64,000 nucleotides of DNA, from NCBI GenBank assembly GCA_934668345.1, contig CAKUNE010000001.1, positions 434,001 through 498,000 of the forward strand, read 5' to 3'. This DNA comes from an uncultured Collinsella sp. (GTDB lineage Bacteria > Actinomycetota > Coriobacteriia > Coriobacteriales > Coriobacteriaceae). How positions within the stretch are numbered: position 1 is the stretch's first letter; each line of letters opens with the position of its first letter. Below the pieces are notes generated by a model. It made no database searches. It was not told the DNA's origin and saw nothing but the letters and a program-made list of their open reading frames with translations. The position numbers and the translations under genes were made by a program. This document shows, in pieces, positions 42,239-50,523 of this stretch.

Positions 42239-42499
42239 CTATTTGGCCTTGTGGCCACGGAACGTACGAGTCGGCGCGAACTCGCCGAGCTTGTGACCAA
42301 CCATGGACTCGGTAACATACACGGGCACATGCTTGCGGCCGTCGTGGACGGCGATGGTGTGACCAACCATCTCGGGGAAGATGGTGGACGCGCGGGACCA
42401 GGTCTTCACGACGTCCTTCTTGCCAGCCTCGTTCATCGCGGTGATACGCGAGAGAAGGCGAGTCTCCACGAACGGGCCCTTTTTGAGACTTCTGCTCAT
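42239..42499 (-). CDS. rpsS: 30S ribosomal protein S19
   Basis: Head protein, 86 residues, beginning [19 protein letters not shown] and carrying the signature [20 protein letters not shown] with [20 protein letters not shown]. It lies 32 bases after rplB in the standard S10 order. Confidence 0.97.
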   Translation of the reverse strand: MSRSLKKGPFVETRLLSRITAMNEAGKKDVVKTWSRASTIFPEMVGHTIAVHDGRKHVPVYVTESMVGHKLGEFAPTRTFRGHKAK

Positions 42500-42531
42500 A
42501 AGTGCTTTCTCCTAAAACTCGGTATCCGAAA

Positions 42532-43362
42532 TTACTTCTTACGGCGACGAATGATGTGCTGGTTCGAGACCTTCTTCTTCTTGCGCGTACGAAGGCCCTT
42601 CGTCGGCTTACCCCAGGGGGTAACAGAGGGACGACCAGAGGTGTGGTTCTTGCCCTCGCCACCGCCGTGCGGGTGGTCGACAGGGTTCATGACGGTACCG
42701 CGGACGGTCGGGCGCACGTTCATGTGACGCTTACGGCCGGCCTTGCCGATGACGATGTTGGCGTGATCGGCGTTGCCGACCTCACCGACGGTGGCGCGGC
42801 AGGTAACGAGGATGCGGCGCATCTCGGAGGAAGGCATACGGACGATAGCGTACTTGCCTTCCTTACCCATCAGCTGGCAAGAGTTACCGGCGGAACGGGC
42901 GATAGCAGCGCCCTTGCCCGGCTGGAACTCGACGGCGTGGATGAGCGTACCGACGGGGATGTCGGCGAGGGGCAGAGCGTTACCCGGCTTGATGTCGGCG
43001 TCAGAACCGGACATGATGGTCTGACCGACCTCGAGGCCCTTGGGGGCCAGGATGTAGCGCTTCTCACCGTCAGCGTAGTGCAGCAGAGCGATGCGAGCGG
43101 AACGGTTCGGATCGTACTCGATCGTGGCAACCTTGGCGGGCACGCCGTCCTTGTTGCGCTTGAAGTCGATCACGCGGTAACGACGCTTCACGCCGCCGCC
43201 CTGGTGGCGGGTGGTGATGCGGCCGTTGTTGTTACGACCGGCCTTCTTGGGCAGGGGCTCGAGAAGGGACTTCTCGGGCTTGGTGCAGGTGATCTCGGAG
43301 AAGTCGGAGATCGTCTGCCAACGCCTACCAGCGGAGGTCGGCTTAAGGTGCTTTACAGCCAT
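42532..43362 (-). CDS. rplB: 50S ribosomal protein L2
   Basis: Highly conserved large-subunit protein needed for peptidyl transferase centre assembly and subunit joining. Start at [14 protein letters not shown] (43362) gives 276 residues; the frame extends further upstream but without a better start. Key parts: [20 protein letters not shown] and the C-terminal [17 protein letters not shown] with the catalytic-centre His. A 179-base gap separates it from rplW, unusually long for this operon. Confidence 0.97.
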   Translation of the reverse strand: MAVKHLKPTSAGRRWQTISDFSEITCTKPEKSLLEPLPKKAGRNNNGRITTRHQGGGVKRRYRVIDFKRNKDGVPAKVATIEYDPNRSARIALLHYADGEKRYILAPKGLEVGQTIMSGSDADIKPGNALPLADIPVGTLIHAVEFQPGKGAAIARSAGNSCQLMGKEGKYAIVRMPSSEMRRILVTCRATVGEVGNADHANIVIGKAGRKRHMNVRPTVRGTVMNPVDHPHGGGEGKNHTSGRPSVTPWGKPTKGLRTRKKKKVSNQHIIRRRKK

Positions 43363-43541
43363 TACAATCCCTTTCAATAGGAATCCGTTAGCCATCGCAG
43401 ACAGGGATTCGAGGTTCTGCCTCGGGTGCGATGACACCGGACGTATACACGGTTCCGGGCGTGTCCATTTTATACGCCCGAAACCTTGAGCTCTCGCCTC
43501 CCCTATTTGGGAGGCATGAGCTCACTCAACAGCAGCGAGTC
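43363..43541 (-). promoter_or_regulatory. long rplW-rplB intercistronic region
   Basis: On the minus strand this contains a stem-loop (43488-43523: GAGCTC plus GCCTCCC pairing with GGGAGGC plus GAGCTC) and then a 27-base element (43442-43468) that matches the rplC leader at 23 positions. It could be an internal promoter/terminator pair or a site for ribosomal protein feedback. Confidence 0.55.
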
Positions 43542-43829
43542 TTAGGCCTGGTTGCCAAAGACCTCGATGGTGTCGCCCTCGGCCAGCGTGACGATGGCCT
43601 TCTTCCAAGAACGGGTCTTGCCGGCGACATAGCGCACGCGCTTGATCTTGGGCTTGACCGTCAAGGTGTTCACGCGAACGACCTTGACGCCGAAGATCTC
43701 CTCGACAGCGTCCTTGATCTGATACTTGTTAGCATCCTTGGCGACCTCGAACGTGTACTTGTTCAGCTCCATGCCGGAGAAGGAACGCTCGGACACGATC
43801 GGACGGATGATGATCTCGTGGGCGGTCAT
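43542..43829 (-). CDS. rplW: 50S ribosomal protein L23
   Basis: Exit-tunnel protein and docking site for trigger factor and SRP. The 95 residues include IIRPIVSERSFSGMELNKYTFEVAKDANK split by short variable parts, IFGVKVVRVNTLTVKPKIKR and a C-terminal VTLAEGDTIEVF. It directly abuts rplD. Confidence 0.96.
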   Translation of the reverse strand: MTAHEIIIRPIVSERSFSGMELNKYTFEVAKDANKYQIKDAVEEIFGVKVVRVNTLTVKPKIKRVRYVAGKTRSWKKAIVTLAEGDTIEVFGNQA

Positions 43830-44456
43830 TTATGCAAGCACCTCCCCGAAGTGAGCGGCGATGTCGGCGGGCATCAGCACAGCGTTGTTGTTGACGAGAT
43901 CGTAGGTGTTGGCCTCGTCGGCAGTGATGATGAACGTCTTGGGAATGTTGCGGAACGACAGGTAGGCGTTGACGTCCTCATCGCGAACGATGATGGTCAG
44001 ACGCTTGCCCTCAAGGCCGAGAGCCTTGAGCATGGCGACGGCAGCCTTGGTGGAAGGCTTCTCGAAGCCGTAGTCGTCGACGAGCACGAGCTCGCCATCG
44101 GCCAGCTTGGCGGACAGCGCGGAGCGCATAGCCAGCTTGACCTCCTTGTTGTTCATACGCTTAGCGTAGGAACGGGGCTTGGGGGCGAAGACAACGCCAC
44201 CGTGACGCCACTGGGCAGCACGGATGGAACCCTGGCGGGCACGGCCGGTGCCCTTCTGACGCCAAGGCTTCTTGCCGCCACCGGAAACCTCAGAGCGACC
44301 CTTAGCAGACTGGGTGCCCTGACGCCAAGAGGCCATCTGGCACTTGACGATGTGGTGCATAACGTGGATGTTCGGCTCGATGCCGTACACCTCAGCGGCG
44401 AGCTCGGCCTCGGCGACCTTCTTGCCCTCGCTGTTCTTTACTTCAAACTTTGCCAT
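43830..44456 (-). CDS. rplD: 50S ribosomal protein L4
   Basis: Tunnel-constriction protein; in Escherichia coli it represses its own operon by binding the S10 leader. The 208-residue frame has the long loop (GGGKKPWRQKGTGRARQGSI; RHGGVVFAPKPRSY) and the RNase/leader-binding globular part. In this genome the operon starts with rplC instead of rpsJ, so any L4 feedback would have to act on the rplC leader. Confidence 0.96.
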   Translation of the reverse strand: MAKFEVKNSEGKKVAEAELAAEVYGIEPNIHVMHHIVKCQMASWRQGTQSAKGRSEVSGGGKKPWRQKGTGRARQGSIRAAQWRHGGVVFAPKPRSYAKRMNNKEVKLAMRSALSAKLADGELVLVDDYGFEKPSTKAAVAMLKALGLEGKRLTIIVRDEDVNAYLSFRNIPKTFIITADEANTYDLVNNNAVLMPADIAAHFGEVLA

Positions 44457-44502
44457 TTAAGTGTTCTCCTTGGTATGACGCTGGGCTAAATGGGCTGGGC
44501 CC

Positions 44503-45114
44503 TTAGGCCATACGGATGGCGACGAGACCATTCTTGGCACCCGGGACAGCGCCCTTGACCAAGATGAGGTTCTGCTCGGCATCGATGCGGACAACGGAAA
44601 GGTTCTTGACGGTAACGCGCTCGTTACCCATGTGACCGGCCATCTTGACGCCCTTGAGGACGCGCGCAGGATAGGCGCACTGACCGATAGAACCGGGGTG
44701 ACGCTGGAAGTGAGAACCATGCGTCATAGGACCGCGGCGCTGACCCCAGCGCTTGATGCGACCCTGGAAGCCCTTACCCTTGGAGGTACCGATGACGTCG
44801 ACCTTCTCGACATCAGCGAAATCAGCGACGGTGACGACCTCGCCGACCTTGTGCTCCTCGCCGTTCTCGACGCGGACCTCACGAAGGAAGCGGACAGGCT
44901 CGACGCCAGCCTTGGCGAAGTGACCAGCCATGGGCTTGTTCACGTTCTTGGCCTTGATGTCGCCGAAACCGATCTGGACGGCGTCATAGCCGTCGGTTGC
45001 CTGAGTTTTAACCTGCGAGACAGCGCAGGGGCCAGCCTGGATGACCGTGACGGGGACGACGTTGTCGTTCTCGTCCCAAACCTGGGTCATGCCAATCTTG
45101 CGGCCGAGAATCAT
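44503..45114 (-). CDS. rplC: 50S ribosomal protein L3
   Basis: Early assembly protein near the peptidyl transferase centre. The 203-residue frame begins [20 protein letters not shown] and has [24 protein letters not shown] use the ATG at 45114 in line with the family; a TTG three codons upstream is possible. The ribosome-binding site is weak. rpsJ, normally first, is missing here and lies 14 kb away. Confidence 0.96.
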   Translation of the reverse strand: MILGRKIGMTQVWDENDNVVPVTVIQAGPCAVSQVKTQATDGYDAVQIGFGDIKAKNVNKPMAGHFAKAGVEPVRFLREVRVENGEEHKVGEVVTVADFADVEKVDVIGTSKGKGFQGRIKRWGQRRGPMTHGSHFQRHPGSIGQCAYPARVLKGVKMAGHMGNERVTVKNLSVVRIDAEQNLILVKGAVPGAKNGLVAIRMA

Positions 45115-45312
45115 GCTGATCAAGATATGATCCCAACTCTCGCGTGGTCTTGGGACAATGCGTACACCACCGAGCGTACGCCCCTAGAGGACCACTACTT
45201 ACACGACGTGCTCCCCAGCCTTGTATTGCGTCCGGACTACCTGACAACCCTATTAAGCAGGCATTTTGTCCAGCCAGAATACTCCCCTGGTTTCACACAG
45301 CTGTTTAGTATA
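45115..45312 (-). promoter_or_regulatory. rplC operon leader with candidate promoter
   Basis: A TATACT box on the minus strand (45307-45312) with an ATGG-type -35 region 17 bases upstream predicts an untranslated leader of about 185 bases. It contains small hairpins (CCCAA...TTGGG; CGTAC...GTACG). No gene is visible. This is where L4- or L3-type feedback could act. Confidence 0.5.
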
Positions 45313-45333
45313 CACGGCTGCGGGCGTATCCAT
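45307..45333 (-). promoter_or_regulatory. 27-base promoter-like element shared with the rplW-rplB gap
   Basis: ATGGATACGCCCG...CCGTGTATACT on the minus strand matches 43442-43468 at 23 of 27 positions. A weaker relative of its CACG...GGGCGTATCC part lies at about 62580-62600, upstream of rpsL. Confidence 0.6.
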
Positions 45334-45382
45334 CGAGATTCATATTTCACTCACATTGTTTACGCAGGTAAAGTGCGTGGAT

Positions 45383-45537
45383 GTCTCCTGGGCTTGGCAG
45401 AGGGCCGGCGAAATATATTAAGTTTGCTGCTCTACAGTCCTGCGCAAGACGGAAAGCACATTAAGTGCTTTCCTTTGCGTGCGGAACTCGCGACAAACTT
45501 AATATATTTCGCCGGCCCTCTGCCAAGCTCGGGAGAC
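45383..45537 (+). repeat. structured repeat family SR, copy B
   Basis: Plus strand: outer 6-bp stem (GTCTCC / GGAGAC), 4x4 internal loop (TGGG / CTCG), a perfect 34-bp stem ending TTAAGTTTG, a conserved internal loop (CTGCTCTACAGTCCTG and GGAACTCGCGA sides) and an inner hairpin GGAAAGCAC-ATTAA-GTGCTTTCC. It lies between the phosphatase gene and the rplC promoter. Architecture is shared with 14767-14884 and 62664-62804. Confidence 0.92.
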
Positions 45538-45572
45538 GACACGTTGATGCCTGCTTAACTCTGCTCGCTCGG

Positions 45573-46199
45573 CTAAATACTTTGTTGGGGATCTACGATT
45601 TGCTGGAGGGTGAACTTGCATTGGGGCGATTTGCCCTCTTCTCCTGGCTCTCCCTCAGCGAAATCGAAAATCATGATGGCGCAGTTGGGGAGTTTGGTTG
45701 GGAGCTTGAAGTCGGCTGGGGCGGCGGCTTTTATGAATTGGCGGCTGGCGCTGCCGTGGCTTACCGCTAGGAGGGTTTTGGTGTCCTCAGCGCTTATGAG
45801 ATTGGTGAGGGTGGCCACCATGCGCGCTTGCAGGGCTTGGCTTCCTTCTCCTCCAAAGGGGAGTAGGTCCTCGCCGGGTTCCCAGACGTCGGTGGGGAGG
45901 GCGTCGTGGGGGCCTTCTTCGAAGGTGCCGTAGCAGCGTTCGATGATGCCTTCGCAGGGTTCAACAGCTGCGTTCTGGCCGAGAAGCTCGGTTGCGACGA
46001 GACTTGCCGTGTCCATGGCTCGGCCTAAGGGAGACGAGACCACTTTGTCCGGTACGACGTTGTGGGCTTTGAGCCATGCGGCTGCCATTTCGGCTTGCTG
46101 ACGGCCTAAGTCGGTGAGCGGTGAGTCGCAGCGGCCCTGGACGAGTTTTTTAACGTTGAATTCCGTCTGACCGTGGCGCAGTAGATACAGCTTCTTCAT
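45573..46199 (-). CDS. histidine phosphatase family protein (phosphoglycerate mutase-like)
   Basis: Member of the RHG superfamily: LLRHGQTEFNV at the N-terminus with the phosphorylated His, SPLGRAMDTASLVA and a C-terminal VSHGSASRQFI His. The 208 residues fit the GpmB/CobC-like group; the acidic centre is ERCYGTFEEG. Substrate unknown. It lies 39 bases after the metal transporter gene and ends just before repeat copy B. Confidence 0.88.
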   Translation of the reverse strand: MKKLYLLRHGQTEFNVKKLVQGRCDSPLTDLGRQQAEMAAAWLKAHNVVPDKVVSSPLGRAMDTASLVATELLGQNAAVEPCEGIIERCYGTFEEGPHDALPTDVWEPGEDLLPFGGEGSQALQARMVATLTNLISAEDTKTLLAVSHGSASRQFIKAAAPADFKLPTKLPNCAIMIFDFAEGEPGEEGKSPQCKFTLQQIVDPQQSI

Positions 46200-46238
46200 T
46201 CTCTCCCCTTCTGCATGAATAGCTTGGGCGATGCAGCC

Positions 46239-47399
46239 CTATTCGTGAGTATGGCCTACGTAGTCTTCGTCGATCGTGATCTTTGCGAATGACTTGGGGT
46301 ATTCGGATTCGACCTGTTTTGCCAGTGTTCGCTTTAGATCTTCGGCGCTCATTTGCAAATCGGAGGGGCGCACGCAGTCAAAGATCACGTTGGTGTGCGT
46401 GGGGCCCGGCACGCAGCGCAGATCGTGAATAGAAAGACGGCTATCGATCTGTTGAGCCATGGCGTTGATGCGCAAGCGCATGCTCGCCACCTTGGGGTCG
46501 TCGGTCACGATGGGGTCGTAGTGGAGCGTGACGATCATGCCGTCTTCGTTCCTAAATGCCTGCTCAATATTGTCGAGCGTGTCGTGGCTTTCCAACGGGT
46601 CGGCTTCCGCCGCCATCTCGGCGTGGGCGCTTGCGAACTTCCTGCCCGGGCCGTAGTCGTGAACCATCAGGTCGTGCACGCCCAAAACGCCGGGGTAGCT
46701 CATGATCTTGCCGCGAATATGCTCAACGAGCTTGGGGTCGGGCGCCTGACCCAAAAGCGGGCTCACCGTATCTTGGATAAGCTCAAAGCCGCTCCAGCCA
46801 ATATAGGCGCCAACAGCGAGTCCGACCCAAGCATCGAGGTTGATGCCCGTCACCTGCGAGACGATTGCGCATGCCAGCACGGCGCCCGTAGCAAGGACAT
46901 CGTTCTTGGAATCCTGGGCGGTCGCGCGCAGCGTCTCGGACTCAATGCGATCGCCGAGCTTTTGGTTAAGCGCCGCCATCCACAGCTTAACGACCATCGA
47001 AAGCACCAGAACCGCCACCAGGGCAAGCGAGAACTCGACAGGCTCGGGGTGAACGATGCGCTCAAACGAGGACTTCACCAGCTCAAGGCCGATGAGCAGC
47101 ACGAGCGCTGCCACGACCAGGCCGGAAAGATACTCGTAGCGACCGTGACCGTAGGGGTGCTCGGGATCGGCCGGCCTGCTCGCCAGCTTAAATCCCAGCA
47201 CGCTCACCATGTTCGAGCTGGCATCGGACAGGTTGTTCATGGCGTCCGCCACAATCGAAACCGATCCCGACAGCACGCCAATTGCACCCTTCGCAGCGCA
47301 AAGCGCAACATTGGCGAGAATACACACTATGCCCGTCAACGTTCCCACGCGCGCACGGTCGCCCTGCGCACGACGAACAATCCACTCGACCATCCTCAT
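46239..47399 (-). CDS. cation diffusion facilitator (CDF) metal exporter
   Basis: Divalent metal/proton antiporter of the cytoplasmic membrane, 386 residues with about six membrane segments. The metal site reads NNLSD in the second helix and DSKND in the fifth, an NxxxD/DxxxD pattern closer to manganese-type CDFs than to HxxxD zinc exporters. A cytosolic C-terminal domain (HDLMVHDYGPGRKFASAHAE...; later HDLRCVPG) is extended compared with minimal CDFs and ends GHTHE. Two Met codons two residues apart could start it. Confidence 0.88.
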   Translation of the reverse strand: MRMVEWIVRRAQGDRARVGTLTGIVCILANVALCAAKGAIGVLSGSVSIVADAMNNLSDASSNMVSVLGFKLASRPADPEHPYGHGRYEYLSGLVVAALVLLIGLELVKSSFERIVHPEPVEFSLALVAVLVLSMVVKLWMAALNQKLGDRIESETLRATAQDSKNDVLATGAVLACAIVSQVTGINLDAWVGLAVGAYIGWSGFELIQDTVSPLLGQAPDPKLVEHIRGKIMSYPGVLGVHDLMVHDYGPGRKFASAHAEMAAEADPLESHDTLDNIEQAFRNEDGMIVTLHYDPIVTDDPKVASMRLRINAMAQQIDSRLSIHDLRCVPGPTHTNVIFDCVRPSDLQMSAEDLKRTLAKQVESEYPKSFAKITIDEDYVGHTHE

Positions 47400-47472
47400 C
47401 AGTCCCCACGGTACTACCTATATATCTATTGCTCAAACGGATTGTAGTGTAGCCACTTTGTCCTCCAGATAC

Positions 47473-47505
47473 AAAAAGGCCGCAGCCCACACGGGCCGCA
47501 GCCTT
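47473..47505 (-). terminator. rho-independent terminator after the EIIC gene
   Basis: On the minus strand AAGGCTGCGGCCC and GGGCTGCGGCCTT pair with minor mismatches and are followed by T5, 38 bases beyond the EIIC stop. Confidence 0.8.
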
Positions 47506-47543
47506 GGAATATGACAAAGGAATCGTCCTTTTGTCGCACAGAT

Positions 47544-48758
47544 TTATGCGCTTGCTTCAGCAGCGCTCGCCACTGTTTCGAGCGAATCAGCTGCGTCTTC
47601 TGCCGCCTGCATCTTTGTCGGCACCACGCCAAAACAGCAGCTCAGCGCCGCAGACACCGCAAATGCTGCGCCGCCGGCAGCGCAGCACCACAGCAGATTC
47701 GAGATGCCGCCCGTGGCAAAGCCAATGACCATGAGGACATTCGTCATACCGATGGTATAAGCCGTAACGTGGCCCACGGCCGCAACAAGGCCTCCGACGG
47801 CGCCGCCAACGGCCATGCACGTCAGACACCTGCCATATTTAAAGCCGCATCCGTACAGCGCTGGCTCGCTTACGCCGCCAAGAATCCCCGAGATTGAATA
47901 GCCCAGCATGAGCGCCTTCTCGTCCTTATCCGCAACGCGGAGCGACGCGCCAAAGGGCATACCCCAAACGGCGAACGTTGCCATCGTCGCGGCGATCAGG
48001 ATGCACGAATCCGTTCCCACACTCATAAACTGCGCATAGGCGAGCGATAGGACAACGTTGCTGACACCCGCGATCTTAAGAAACTCCCAGCCCGCGGCAA
48101 GCCCCATGAGCGTGAGCAGCGACACGATGCCACCGGAATTGCCAAGCATAAACATAAGCTGTCCCAACAGCATGCCCAGATAGCTGCCTGCCGGCGCCGT
48201 AACACACAGCGACACCGGAACCATGACAAGCATGGTTGCAAACGGTACAAAAGAAAACGCCACAGCCTGAGGGATAGTGCGCTTAAAGAAACGCTCCACC
48301 TGCCATAGCACGGGCACCGAGATGAGAACCGGAATAACAGTCGTCGTGTAATCGTTGACCGGCGCGGGAAGTAGATCATACACGAAAGTCATCGATGCCC
48401 CCGTCGTCGATGCGGCATCAACGAGCTTAAGCAGATCGGGCACAATCAATACGCCGCCCAGCATCATGCCCAGCTGCTCCGAGCAACCGAGCTGGCGGGC
48501 AGCGGCCCAACCAAGATAGATGGGCAAAAAGTAATAGCCAGCGTTATACAGCCAGCTGTAAAACAGGCGATAGATTTCGGAATCGGCAGGCCATAGACCA
48601 AGCATGCCTTCGCCCATAATGACGGCAACGGTGCGGAACAGCGCCGCGCAGACAATAAACGGCAACGCCGACATCATGCTTTTGGACAGATAGTCCACCA
48701 CGGCCATGGCGTTTGATGAAACCGTCGTTGTAAACGAGGTGTTAGAAACTTGTGACAT
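47544..48758 (-). CDS. orphan PTS EIIC-domain transporter
   Basis: Membrane domain of a sugar phosphotransferase permease of the glucose/beta-glucoside superfamily, 404 residues with about ten hydrophobic segments; GGVSEPALYGCGFK is the conserved GxxEPxxYG motif. No EIIA or EIIB domain is fused and none is encoded next to it, so it must borrow them or transport without phosphorylation. Start at the ATG at 48758 after GGAAAGGCG. It follows accDA by 40 bases in the same direction but has no evident link to fatty acids. Confidence 0.82.
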   Translation of the reverse strand: MSQVSNTSFTTTVSSNAMAVVDYLSKSMMSALPFIVCAALFRTVAVIMGEGMLGLWPADSEIYRLFYSWLYNAGYYFLPIYLGWAAARQLGCSEQLGMMLGGVLIVPDLLKLVDAASTTGASMTFVYDLLPAPVNDYTTTVIPVLISVPVLWQVERFFKRTIPQAVAFSFVPFATMLVMVPVSLCVTAPAGSYLGMLLGQLMFMLGNSGGIVSLLTLMGLAAGWEFLKIAGVSNVVLSLAYAQFMSVGTDSCILIAATMATFAVWGMPFGASLRVADKDEKALMLGYSISGILGGVSEPALYGCGFKYGRCLTCMAVGGAVGGLVAAVGHVTAYTIGMTNVLMVIGFATGGISNLLWCCAAGGAAFAVSAALSCCFGVVPTKMQAAEDAADSLETVASAAEASA

Positions 48759-48798
48759 GGAACGCCTTTCCCAATGTGACATGCGGACTGTCCCTTTG

Positions 48799-50523
48799 TC
48801 ACATCGTGCGGTACTGACCGATTGCGCGGTACTTTTCGTAGCGGAGGTTTGTGAGGGTCGCGTCGTCGAGCTGCCCAAGCGTATCGAAGGCATCAAATGC
48901 CGAGGACATGACGACACCGGCGATCTCCTCATGCGACAGGCCCCTATCGTCAACAATGCCGTCGATGATGCCGAGCGCCAACAGATCGGGGGCCGTGAGC
49001 TTAAGCGCCTCAGCGGCCTCATTCGCGCGCTCGGTATCCTTCCACAGGATCGACGCACAGGCCTCGGGGCTCACGACCGAATAGGCCGAGCTCGAGAGCA
49101 TCAGGATGCGGTCGGCCACGGACAGCGCCAGCGCGCCACCAGAGCCGCCCTCGCCTGTCACCACCGAGACAATCGGCGTCTTAAGGCCGCTCATCTCCAT
49201 GAGATTCTGGGCAATCGCTTCGCCCTGGCCGCGCTCCTCGGCACCGATGCCGCAAAACGCGCCCGAGGTATCGACCAGGCACAGAACCGGTCGACCAAAC
49301 TTTTCGGCCTGGCGCATAAGGCGACGCGCTTTGCGGTAGCCCTCGGGATGCGCCATGCCAAAGTTGCGGCGCATGCGCTCTTTGGTCGTGGTGCCGCGCT
49401 CGATGGCGATGACCGTTACGGGACGTCCGTCTTTCCAGCCAATGCCACCCACCACGGCGGCATCGTCGCCAAAGTAACGGTCGCCGTGCAGCTCCACAAA
49501 TCCATCCAGGCCCAGCGAGATCATCTCACCCGCCGTGGCGCGATCTGCCGAGCGGGTCTGCTTGACAATCTCGAGCGCGGTTTTTGGCGCGGCCGTGCGC
49601 TTAAACAAGTGCCCCAGCTTTTTGCCGCGGCGACCCGTATGCACGATCTCATGCGGTGCCCCCATGCCGGGCGCGTGCCCTTCGTGCAGCGCCAGCAGCT
49701 CGCCTACCGTGAGCGCAATCTCGCCACGCGGAACAACGGTATCGCAAAAGCCGTGCTCCAGCAAAAACTCGGAGCGCTGGAATCCCTTGGGCAGGCGCTT
49801 GTGCATGTTCTGCTCGATCACGCGCGGGCCGGCAAATGCCGTCAGGGCATCGGGCTCGGCCAGGATAATGTCGCCCTCCATGGCAAAGCTCGCGGTTACA
49901 CCTCCGGTCGTGGGATCGGTGAGCACCGTGATATACAGGCCGCCCGCCTCGCTGTGGCGCCTAACTGCCGCAGAAATCTTGGCCATCTGCATAAGCGAGG
50001 TCACGCCCTCTTGCATGCGCGCACCGCCCGAAACGGTAAAGCCGACGACCGGCAATCCCAGCTCGGTCGCGCGTTCAAAGACGCGACAGATCTTTTCGCC
50101 CACCGCGGAACCCATCGAGCCCATCATAAAGTTGGCATCCATAAAGAAGAGCGCGGTATCGCAGCCGCAGATTTTGCCCCTGCCGCACACAACGGCATCG
50201 CGCTCGCCCGAACGTTCGCACGCGCTCTTAAGCTTGTCGGCATAACCGGGAAACGAGAGGAAGTCCTCCGACGCCAGACTGGCATCCCATTCCTCAAACG
50301 TGCCCTCGTCGACCGTCATGCGCATACGGTCGCGCCCGCTCACGCGAAAATGCTTGCCGCAACGAGGGCAGACCTCAAGGTTGTCGTGCAGGCGTGCCTC
50401 ATCTATCACACGGCGGCACTCCGGACACTTGATAAACACGTGGCGCGCGGGAAACTCGGCGCACGACTCGGTTATCGGCCCCTCGAGGACGTTGACCGTC
50501 TTCGCTTTTCTATTCATCAGCAT
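48799..50523 (-). CDS. accDA: fused acetyl-CoA carboxylase carboxyltransferase (AccD-AccA)
   Basis: Transfers the carboxyl group from carboxybiotin to acetyl-CoA, forming malonyl-CoA. Residues about 30-280 are the beta subunit with its N-terminal zinc ribbon (CPECRRVIDEARLHDNLEVC then CG) and GGARMQEG oxyanion region. Residues about 290-574 are the alpha subunit (GHLFKRTAAPKTALEIVK; GDRAD-like HGDRYFGDD; GEGGSGGALAL). These are usually two genes; here they form one 574-residue chain. The start overlaps the accC stop, giving translational coupling. Confidence 0.93.
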   Translation of the reverse strand: MLMNRKAKTVNVLEGPITESCAEFPARHVFIKCPECRRVIDEARLHDNLEVCPRCGKHFRVSGRDRMRMTVDEGTFEEWDASLASEDFLSFPGYADKLKSACERSGERDAVVCGRGKICGCDTALFFMDANFMMGSMGSAVGEKICRVFERATELGLPVVGFTVSGGARMQEGVTSLMQMAKISAAVRRHSEAGGLYITVLTDPTTGGVTASFAMEGDIILAEPDALTAFAGPRVIEQNMHKRLPKGFQRSEFLLEHGFCDTVVPRGEIALTVGELLALHEGHAPGMGAPHEIVHTGRRGKKLGHLFKRTAAPKTALEIVKQTRSADRATAGEMISLGLDGFVELHGDRYFGDDAAVVGGIGWKDGRPVTVIAIERGTTTKERMRRNFGMAHPEGYRKARRLMRQAEKFGRPVLCLVDTSGAFCGIGAEERGQGEAIAQNLMEMSGLKTPIVSVVTGEGGSGGALALSVADRILMLSSSAYSVVSPEACASILWKDTERANEAAEALKLTAPDLLALGIIDGIVDDRGLSHEEIAGVVMSSAFDAFDTLGQLDDATLTNLRYEKYRAIGQYRTM

